The notes under the pieces: generated by a model
Database searches by the model: none
Told to the model about the DNA's origin: nothing
The model's input: only the letters and a program-made list of their open reading frames with translations
Shown here: positions 55,432-64,000 of the stretch, piece after piece
Numbering within the stretch: the stretch's first letter is position 1
Layout of the letters: each line of letters opens with the position of its first letter
Source: Pterobdella sp. o SKG-2022
Lineage: Eukaryota; Annelida; Clitellata; Hirudinida; Piscicolidae
Direction of reading: 5' to 3'
NCBI GenBank assembly: GCA_964035795.1
Contig: OZ038321.1
Coordinates: 12,179,093 to 12,243,092, forward strand
Length of the DNA: 64,000 nt
Made by a program: the position numbers and the translations under genes

Positions 55432-58400
55432 GATGTATTTATTCATTTGATTTTGAAGACTATTTAGTTTGACTTTGTAATTAAAAATTCAATAACGTTT
55501 CGAATTTATTCAATCTAATCACAATTATACTAACTATCATGAGTTTGCAAATTTTTTTTTTATTAGATTGGTGTATTAGTCTTACATGAAGCAGCTTTTT
55601 TTGACATCGTGTGGATACTCATTAGTATTGATTTTTGACTTGAAAGCTTTATTAGTCAATCACGAGTTTTAGTTTCGTACTTGAGAAGACTTAATGATGT
55701 TTTAAATTATATCAAGTATTTATAGTACGTTCGCATTGAAGTTCAATTATTACTTTTTACTTAAGGTAAATTTGTCTTTCTTCTGTATATTTTGGAATCC
55801 GATCATAGCAATGTTCTCATTTTTCATGTTTTTACTGCAATATTAAATGTTTATCGGTTTTATCTTTCAAGATTAATGCTGTTTGTTTAGTTCAAACTCA
55901 ATGATAACACAAGTTTTTATTATTATTTGTTAGTTATTTTTTTAATCGATTCTTAAGCTCAATTTTTAGAGCACTAGACTAATTTCAACAAGTTTATTAA
56001 CAAATAAGATTGTGTTTTTAGAATTTTTGTTTTATTTTGAATAGAAAGTAATAGAATTTTATATCTCATTATTGCATTCAACGATTCTATTTTTTATATT
56101 CTTTATAACTCAGAGATTCAAATGCCTATCATTTGAATACATAATGCACTGCGTTTACATCTAAGTTGTGAGTTTTTGTGTGTGTAACCAATATTGATTC
56201 TTAAGGCACGCTCATGATTGAAAAATCACAATTTCTGAAATACATAATGCGTTTTTATAAAAATTTTTCATTACTTTAATTTAGGATTTTTTTTTTGAGA
56301 TTTTTAGGCGTGTATACAAATACCTCAAAATTGAAGGTTTCAATAAAATTCAGTTCAAATTGATTTTGATCAATCATAATTTTCAATGAAAGGAATTGAT
56401 CCGTTCGTATCGAACAATTCGCTTAGTTTGAAAAATAAAAATATAAGGTACTTTTATATAGTGCCAAAATGTTAATTATCTGATAGCTTCAAGGTAAAGA
56501 TTATAAACTAAATGATTACTTAACATGTTGTTGACAAGTTATTTGCGAGGCTCTGGGTTAAACAGTGTAGTCATAAAAGGCTTCACAACGTGAACGCTAC
56601 CAGAGGATGAAAAATTCAAATTGCGAAAGATTACTTCACCATGTGTGAGCAAAAAGAGTGTTACTCTGACCACCACCTCGTGACAACCAACAGAGTGTGA
56701 TTGCACTCACCAAAAATTAAAACCATGACGTATTTAGAGAATCAAAAAACAAAATCATTATTTAAATTGAAAAACACGTTTCAGTTTTCTCAGAAGCTTG
56801 CTTTTTCAAATATTCTTAACACCTAGAAAAGAATATCAAAGCATCACCTGCTACATTTATGGCTGGTGAGTCCGCTTGCAGTGCACTTTGTCTTCTGTGA
56901 TAACTTGATCAAGCTCACTCAAATGAGTAAATTAAAAAGGATTTGCACCTTAGGATCAAAATCTGAATTTTGGTTTGAGAATATTTTCAAATTGCCATAC
57001 ACCAAATTTGTCATTAAGTATTTCGTTAGCTCTAACTCAGGTTCAACTTGGTATTACTCGATTTGATGTTTTAGGCCGTTAATAACTAGACTGAGCGGTC
57101 CAAAGCACGTATATTTGAATGTTGATGGACATAGAATATAAAAAGAGACTGGAAACGCTAAAGAAAAAATGAAAACAAGAGGACTAGATAAAATAAAATA
57201 TAGAGACTGGTTCTTGGAGAAGGTCGAAGTGGAAACATAAAAAAATCTGTAAAAACCCATTGAAAGCTTGCTATGACTGATTAATGGAAAAAAAGAGAAA
57301 GGTGCATGACGTTGAAAAGCACCAATTCAGCGCCTCAGCGCCCATTGGGCTTTCAAGGTACAAATGCAAGCACCTTCTTTGTTTTTCAGTCCCACTTTTG
57401 TCTTCACACAAATCGTTTCATCAGTCTTATCTCATGAAATTAGGTTTTTTATGAGCAAAGAAAAAAAATCTAGAACCAACTCTTGAGGTTTTAACATTTC
57501 TCGTATGACCAATTCTGAAATCTTTAAGAAAAACTGGCAAACAGTCAAAGAAAATTTGAAGCTTTATAAAACCTTATAAAAGTTCCATAAAAACTAAAAT
57601 TTTAAGTATGAACATTCCAACTTGAAAACCACCATGTGACAAAAAGTGATTCCAATAGAAACATTTGGTGCATTTTATTCAAAAACCATTAAATTAATTT
57701 TTACAAAAAAGTAAGTACATAAACCTAAGAGCTGGAAAAACTTCTTTAAAGAAATTTTTCACTCAATTGTACAATCCTTGTGAAAGTTTTTGGATGTTCA
57801 CAGATAAATCGTTGCACGTTTTATTTTTGTTTTTATTAGTTTTTCAATTTTCTAACTTCCCATTTATGATAATGTTATTTATTTACATTTATTTAGTTTT
57901 GCCATGGCTATATAGCAATACGAATCGATGAACAATTTTCCCAAAGAAGATAAAATTGACAGCACTAAAAAAATAGCAACATCATGCGTCAACCTGGAAG
58001 TTTCATAAAATGAGAAAAAAGGCAGTTCCGGAAAATTTGAGAAAAGTGATCTAAAAGATGACACTTAACAGATGGCATACACCTTGAAGAAGCTGGAAAC
58101 TGGCACATCTCAAATAGCTAAAATCCTGTTTGACGCCACCACTGATTTGATACAAAATTGTTCAGGGTTTATTCAAAATCTATCCAATAAGCTTATATTT
58201 ACAATATATTCAGTACACATAAAGGGATAAAATAAATGAATTCCGAAATAATGACTTTTTCAAAATCCAAAAATTTTAAAACTTAAATAGCATTGATGTA
58301 ATTGTTTTGATCATGAAGTGATCTGAAACTTCCAGTAGACGCTTTTCACTTTGCCTTCACAGTTTTGTATCGACAATCGTGATCCAATTGATGATGAAAC

Positions 58401-58715
58401 AAAACACAAATCTTCAAAAAGTTATTATCATCTTTTTATAGATATAGGAATAAAATTAGTCCATTGCTCATTTTCTCAACTTTATAGACAATATAAAACA
58501 TTGGTAATTTTTTCGATTAATCTCACATGAGAAGCAAAGATTGGATCTGAGAAGAAAAGGATTTAAGAAAAATTGTTTCTTTGATGTGAATCACTATTCT
58601 CCAAAACGCCTTAGACTCACAACCTTCAAAATTTGATCCAAAATTCTCATGCAATAGTTTAAAACCAACCACTAGTTAAAAATGAAAATAAACGAAAATT
58701 TGTATAAAAAATTAC
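55432..58715. other. Region between the convergent aminotransferase and Aster-like genes
   Basis: It should contain the aminotransferase 3' UTR (a possible ATTAAA signal at 55480) and the missing 3' exons of the Aster-like gene. A LINE endonuclease scrap with SDHHLVTTNRV reads on the plus strand near 56650-56700. A minus-strand frame ending at 57879 contains a hydrophobic run (VLSILSSLGKLFI...) after a good acceptor and could be the Aster-like gene's last, membrane-anchoring exon, but this is unproven. Confidence 0.4.
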
Positions 58716-61204
58716 CTTTATTTTTTTTTAAATATCCAAAATCAGCTGGCTTTTGAATACTTTTTGGGCTATTTATTTTAGTTTTTTCATCATTAATTTT
58801 AAAGAGGCTTTTGTTTTTGGTATTATTTGATTGTTGCTCGCTGAAATCACAGTTCATGTTATCTTGGCCACTATTCCGGTCTGATTCGATTTTTAACAAA
58901 CTTTCTGCGATTTTAATTTAGAAAACTATTTTTCATTATTAATGCTTCATAAAAAGTATACTAGTTACAAAATTGTATTACTCTTTAACATTCATGTCAA
59001 AAATTATAAAAATAAAATAATTTTACTTAATAGTCCAAAAGTATCGAGGATCCCGATAGTAGCATTTTTGTCTATGAAAACTGTTTTGACATTTAAAAAT
59101 TGTTAAAAACTTATAAATCAACATCATAAACTTACTCTTCACGATACCGCATACTCTCTTCTTGTATACAACTTGGCTTGTAACTTGAAGTCTTGTTTTA
59201 ACTTCAGAAACTTTTTCTAAAGAGTATCTAAAAAAATTTATTAGTAAAAATAACTTTTAAAAGGCACTTTTTGTTTATTTACTTCAGCCATCATATATAT
59301 TCACATTATATATTCCATTAAAATCGTATAAAAAAGCTTGATCGTTGCATTTTGAAAATTTGACACGAGTTTTTTCTAAAAATTTTTGTGAATGCCATAA
59401 CGCGAAAACTTCTATGCCATATCTATGGTCTTATTGATAAGTTGTTTGGATTTTTTTATCCATCTCTTGAGTCGTACAAAAAAATACGAGGTTCTAGGTT
59501 CACCATATCGTACTTTGTTTTTTTTTTTTCAAATGTTATATAATTCTATACCAGTTTTTTAACATGCTTTATAAATAGTGCCTGAGAAATTTTGAAATAT
59601 TTTCATCCAACTTTTGTCCAAGAACAAAAAAGTGCAAAATTTGGTGCAAGCAATAAAAAATGAAAAAAATATCTCATAACAAACTCTCAGTCTCATTATC
59701 AACGAAGTTTTTCTCAAAAATGTGTGCTCAAGTTAAAAAACCTCAAATGATTCCGTGTCAGTCTCATCATTTCAAGCTACCTAAAATCATGAGTGCAAAC
59801 GTTGCATTTTATGAATTCTCAGCTTTTTGTGCTTCAGAAGTTTGATTAATTAGCGTGATTGTTTACGTCATTTTAAATGTTATTTTAATTAAACTAGTGG
59901 TCCTAATAGCTGGTTTTATGTTTTTTTGTATTTTTATTTGTCACTAATGAAATTTTCCCAACACTTATTTAAATAATATTTGTGAAATACTTATTAAGAA
60001 CGCAGAATCTGTCTCCATATGGTAGCTCATCGTTGTCGCATATAGTTTCGACCACATAGGATTTTCCTTCTTCGCATTCCTTCATCATCTTCAAGTTTAT
60101 TGAAAGAATCAGTTTCAGTACTCGGTGAATTAATTTTTTACATACCTGCTTTTCATTTGTAAAACATTTTTTTGAAACGAAAGAATATTTCAAGTTAAGA
60201 TTATAACTTATGTTTCTAGCCATCTGTTTTTCACCAAATTCGTTTGTTATTTCTTTCCAAGGTGAAAAAATCAAATCTTCAAGTTATCATATTATTTTTT
60301 GAATTCATAAAGCTCAAAAATTCATTCTTTAAAAAAAGCATAAATTAACGAAAAATTATTTAGTAAACCTGTGGTGTTTTTCTGTTGCGCAAACTCCATA
60401 TAAACTTTTGAAGGACTGAAACAATGCTCAAAAACAGAATCAACCGGTAGGTCAAACAGCTCATCAATTACAACAATGGTAGAATTGAGATTTTCAAATT
60501 TTTTTTCCAATTGAGAAAGTTCATTTTCTGAAACTGACGGCTTGACTGAATTAAAAAATTGAAAAAATTTGAGTTAACTATTCGAAACAAATTAATGTAA
60601 TACTTTTATCTCTTCTGGTTCCATTTTTCTTAACTTTTTCATTATCATGATCGTCAAGATTTGTGGACAAAGATTTTTTTTTATTTAACGGAAACTTTTC
60701 GTCTGCAAAATTTTCCGCTTTTGAAACTTCACAGTAAGAGCGCGAATTTTTGATTGACGAATTATTTACGTTCATAGTGGAGTTTGACATCTCACGTTCA
60801 TAATTCAAAGGATTCAAAGATAAAGACTTTTCAATTTTAGATTTAGGGTTTTCGACATCATTTTCATCAGCTGAGCTAATGTGTATTTTAACTGCGTTCA
60901 ATAAGTTGTCTTCTCTTTTCGAAAAAGAATACCATTTTTTAAGATTTTTGAATTTTTTGAGAAAAAAGTTTTTTCCATATAAACCTTCTTCAATTTCACG
61001 TTTTTCAAAATTTTTAAGAGAGTCTGAGATAGCTTTATTTCCATAAGATCTACTTCTTAGTCTGGGTTTAGATGTAGGAAGATCCGGTGTGTTTCTGTCA
61101 AAGACATCACTATAAAAATCATTGGAACATGCCTCAGGGATATTCAAATAAAAATTCTCGTTAGAAAGATATGAGGAATTGTCGTCTTCATTATTGTTAC
61201 TTTC
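58716..61204 (-). CDS. Aster/GRAMD1-like protein, VASt sterol-transfer domain (partial exon set)
   Basis: Six exons join in frame: 61204-60604, 60545-60369, 60276-60146, 60088-59991, 59227-59136 and 58904-58716. The first encodes a polar, Ser/Asn-rich stretch. The next four form a VASt/Aster domain: VDSVFEHCFSPSKVYMEF, then DLIFSPWKEI with RNISYNLNLKY and ending EKQ, then SYVVETICDNDELPYGDRF, then EVKTRLQVTSQVVYKKRV followed by CGIVK. This order (LPVDxxFxxLFS, DLxxxPW, R.I.Y, tE.Q, D(V)PYGD.F, K.RL.V...Y.K..WG.VK) is that of animal GRAMD1 proteins. These are ER-anchored and carry cholesterol from plasma membrane to ER at contact sites. The N-terminal GRAM domain was not found. A possible upstream exon is a frame from ATG 61500 with a GTTTAT donor at about 61264. 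The transmembrane exon, left of 58716, is also unresolved. The family call is firm; gene ends are not. Confidence 0.82.
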
Positions 61205-61500
61205 CTGAAATACAATATTTAAACTTCATTTATGAGAATTTTTACTCAAAAAAGTGCATAAACCAAGTTGTTTGAGAATCGCGAAGAAGAAGAAAAGGGA
61301 GACAGGCGATACTTTTTCGAAAAGGTTGGGAACCACCGAGGCATTCCTGCATTCATGATTATCAAACAGAATATTTTCTTACTCGTCGGTTTATATTGTT
61401 TCGATTTGTTTTTATGTAGAGAATGTGTTATATTTATAGCTTCAAGCAAATTAAATTTGCAATATTGGATGGTATGATCCCTTTTAATCCTTGGTTTCAT

Positions 61501-61984
61501 AATTAGAAATATCTTTTTCGTATTTTCTTACCGTTTCTTTTGAAAAATTTTTTATTTTATCTAACAATTTATTTTTAAATTTATATTTTAAGTAGACAAT
61601 GTTTTTAAAATTATTTATTTCTGATTTTTATTTACAGATCAACGTTGAACATAGAGAGGATAAACTATGTGCCGTATCTTAATTTTATGAAAATTTAGAA
61701 AAATTGATTTATCTTTGCTTTTGAAAAAAGGTTTGAAAAGGAGTTTTTCTCTGAATTCTATGTAACTTTGAAAATAACTGTCACAAACATGGCACTAATT
61801 AAATTTTTTCTCAAAAAAAATTTTAGTTTCAAACGTTTTTTGTTCAAAATATTTTTTTGCTAATTAATGGAATAACTTTTTTTTACTAATTAGATACCTG
61901 TGTGTGTTTTAAAAAAATTGGTATTTAAAGTGAGTTTTGAGAGTTTGATGACACAAAAAAATTCAAAAACCAGTTATAGAGACA
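61501..61984. other. Short divergent intergenic region
   Basis: Fewer than 800 bases separate the first secure Aster-like exon (61204) from the PstS-like start codon (61985) on the opposite strand. No further element could be assigned. Confidence 0.4.
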
Positions 61985-64000
61985 ATGATGAGTCAAAAGT
62001 TTGCATTCAATACAAAAAAACTTTTTCTAGTTTTTTTATTTTTACTTTTCATAAACTCAGCTATATCCTCAGAGAGAATAACTGTGAATGGCGCAGGTGC
62101 TAGCTCGGCCAAAGAACTTTTTCGTATATGGTCTTCCCTGTACGAATACTCAAGAGCTCCTTTTCGAAATGTTGAACTTATTTACACACCCTGGGGAAAT
62201 GATTATGGCAAGGAAAAACTTATAAAAAATATTAATATTTTCAGTATTAGCGATGTAGGATTTAACCAAATGGAACTCAAAAAGTATCCTGATTTAAGGA
62301 GTATTCCTTTGATAGCAACGTGAGTGTTTTTTTTATCTAATTATAAAAATGTTAAAATAGCGAGCAATTCACAAACTTAATAAGTTTGTTGTTTGTGGAA
62401 GCACTTAGGGCATTCGTAATGCGGTTGAATTGTAGTCTGTGCAGTTAGTGCTTTCAATACTCCTGTTTTTATTTTTTTGTGCTAATGTTATTTTACATGT
62501 CCATTTAACTAAAAATATATGTATATCATTTCTTTTATAAACTTAACTAGATTTCAAATTTCAGAGTTCATAATTTTTTTAATTTAAAAAATCTTCATGA
62601 AAGAATAATATTATTTCCCTCATAAGTATGCATATTTTATACTGTTCACTGCTTATTTTTGTAACTTTTTGTCATAATCTTAATTTATAAAACTTTTTAT
62701 ATTTTTTTAAAATTAAATTACTCAGACTATTCTTCAAACAAAAGAATATAAGATATTGTAGAGACGATTATTTACATTTAAATTATGGTTATTTAATTAT
62801 GATTTAATTTTGAAATGCTTGCGAAAATTTTGGAAAATGATGAAAAAAGAAGAAAAAAAATATGAGTAAGCATAGAGTCAAAAAATGTGACTCATGAAAA
62901 ATCTTGAAAAAATGTTTGGTGCAGTTAGAGTCAAAAATTTCAGAGATTAACGGAGGTTTTTGAGGAAAGATAATGATAAGAATAGACAGAAAACTGTTTG
63001 GAAGTACAAACTATAACTTTTGAGTCACTAATATTAAAATGAAAAGTATTTTGGCAAATGTCCAAAAACTTCAATAGTTTTGTTGAAATTTTCAGATTTA
63101 AACAATTAAAGTTTCGAGTTTTTAAATATTGAATATTTCCATCATACTTTCAACAGGGCTATAGGAATTGCTTATAATTTACCCCAAATTGAAAACCTTG
63201 TTTTGACTAGAAAAATACTCGTTGGAATTTTTAATGGAACAATTACTTCTTGGTCAGATAAAAAAATTCTTGAAGAAAATTCAGGAGTGAATTTGCCCAA
63301 TACAAGCATCATTACTGTGGCGAAGGTAACAACATCAGGTACAACTTGGATGTTTACTTCTGCACTCAGCAGTTTTGACATTGATTGGAATAAAACCTAC
63401 GGAACATTTCAATATACTAAAGATTGGCCTGAAACAATTAAAGTAAAATATTTTTATAAAAATTTCAAATTTTTTAAATTACTATTGTAAATGCTCAGAG
63501 ACTCTATTTGATAAGCACTAAAACTTTTTAGATGTTTGTAAAAGACGATGAAGTTTTTGGAACAATTCTTAAAGTTGAAAATAGTATTGGCTATTTAGCT
63601 TTACATGAAATAGAAAATAAAAAAATACCACTTGCTAAAGTTGTTAACAAAAACAACGATAGAGTAAGACCAGACCTGAAAACTGTTGAAAACTGTATGG
63701 ATTATAAAAATTCTTACTATTTGAATAATCTCTTGAATAGCCATAATACCCGAGCCTATCCTCTTTCTACTTTCATTTATCTTAATGTGAATATATCAAT
63801 TAAGACCCCATTTTGTGGAGCTTTTGTAGAAGTATATCGGTTTATTCAATGGGCCCTATCAGCTAGTAATGCAATAAGCCAAATTATAAAAAATTATCAT
63901 ATACCTTTGAAATCGTTTTATCTTGATGAGATAAACAAAAACTTTTTGGATAAGTTTACATGTCAAAATCAAGTTATAAAAAATATTGCAAACACGCAAA
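61985..64000 (+). CDS. Secreted PstS-like (phosphate-binding-protein fold) domain protein, open at window end
   Basis: Three exons join in frame: 61985-62319, 63157-63442 and 63532 to the window edge (363 codons so far, no stop). Residues 1-29 form a signal peptide with a long Leu/Phe core (KKLFLVFLFLLFINSAISS). The mature part follows bacterial PstS-type solute-binding proteins: ITVNGAGASSAKELFRIW (family VxGAGAxxxxxLFxxW), FSISDVGF (FGASDxP), IGIAYNLPQIENLVLTRKIL with VGIFNGTITSWSD (VxxAYNLPG...LVLxxxxLxxIFxGxIxxWND), ITVAKVTTSGTTWMFTSALS (xVxRxDGSGTTxxFTxYLS) and, late, RAYPLSTFIYL. In bacteria the domain hands phosphate to an ABC importer. Here it is a spliced animal gene exported to the cell surface or outside, so its role must differ. 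Arg and Asp of the bacterial RxDGSGT ligand loop read Lys and Thr. A membrane or signalling module could follow beyond the edge. Both splice pairs are canonical (GTGAGT...CAACAG; GTAAAA...TTTTAG). Confidence 0.85.
62320..63156. other. Intron 1 of the PstS-like gene
   Basis: An 837-base AT-rich phase-2 intron with a strong GTGAGT donor. Nothing else was recognised inside. Confidence 0.8.

Noticed and set aside
57054..57260. Minus-strand hydrophobic frame as the membrane exon of the Aster-like gene
   Set aside because: No acceptor in the required phase was found before it, and the opposite strand is purine-rich, which alone produces such hydrophobic frames.

Overview
The window is AT-rich nuclear DNA of a multicellular animal, most likely an invertebrate. 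Genes are split by many GT-AG introns, the gene set is metazoan (cubilin, mitochondrial aspartate aminotransferase, an Aster/GRAMD1-type protein), and introns and intergenic DNA are littered with decayed non-LTR retrotransposons, one Tc1-like relic, a MULE/SWIM relic and a tRNA-derived SINE family. I cannot name the species. All exon maps below were built by hand from reading phase, splice signals and protein family patterns.

Left half, minus strand. A cubilin orthologue runs from 16738 leftwards out of the window. It has a signal peptide, the short N-terminal strand and coiled-coil region (partly on 13-39 nt exons), eight EGF-like domains and the first six CUB domains. About 3.7 kb upstream, on the same strand, lies a small secreted single-LamG protein (30947 to 20411) with an 8 kb intron.

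Middle, 32-47 kb. A single-exon C2H2 zinc-finger gene has a TGA exactly at a zinc-binding cysteine codon. Next comes an intron-containing but broken MULE/SWIM gene, then about 11 kb of mobile-element debris and gene-free DNA. This includes a Penelope-like fragment cut by a SINE, two consensus heat-shock elements, LINE fragments and a dead Tc1 transposase.

Right side. A complete 13-exon mitochondrial aspartate aminotransferase gene (430 aa) lies on the plus strand at 48867-55431; its introns hold LINE fragments and a 200-N assembly gap. It converges on a minus-strand Aster/GRAMD1-like gene (VASt sterol-transfer domain, about 58.7-61.2 kb). Diverging from that gene, at 61985 and open at the right edge, is the most unusual locus: an intron-containing gene for a secreted PstS-like (phosphate/periplasmic-binding-protein fold) domain.

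The genes look like ordinary unlinked animal genes, not a pathway cluster. Cubilin (endocytic uptake), the LamG protein and the PstS-like protein are all predicted to enter the secretory route. The aminotransferase is mitochondrial. The Aster-like protein should act at ER contact sites.
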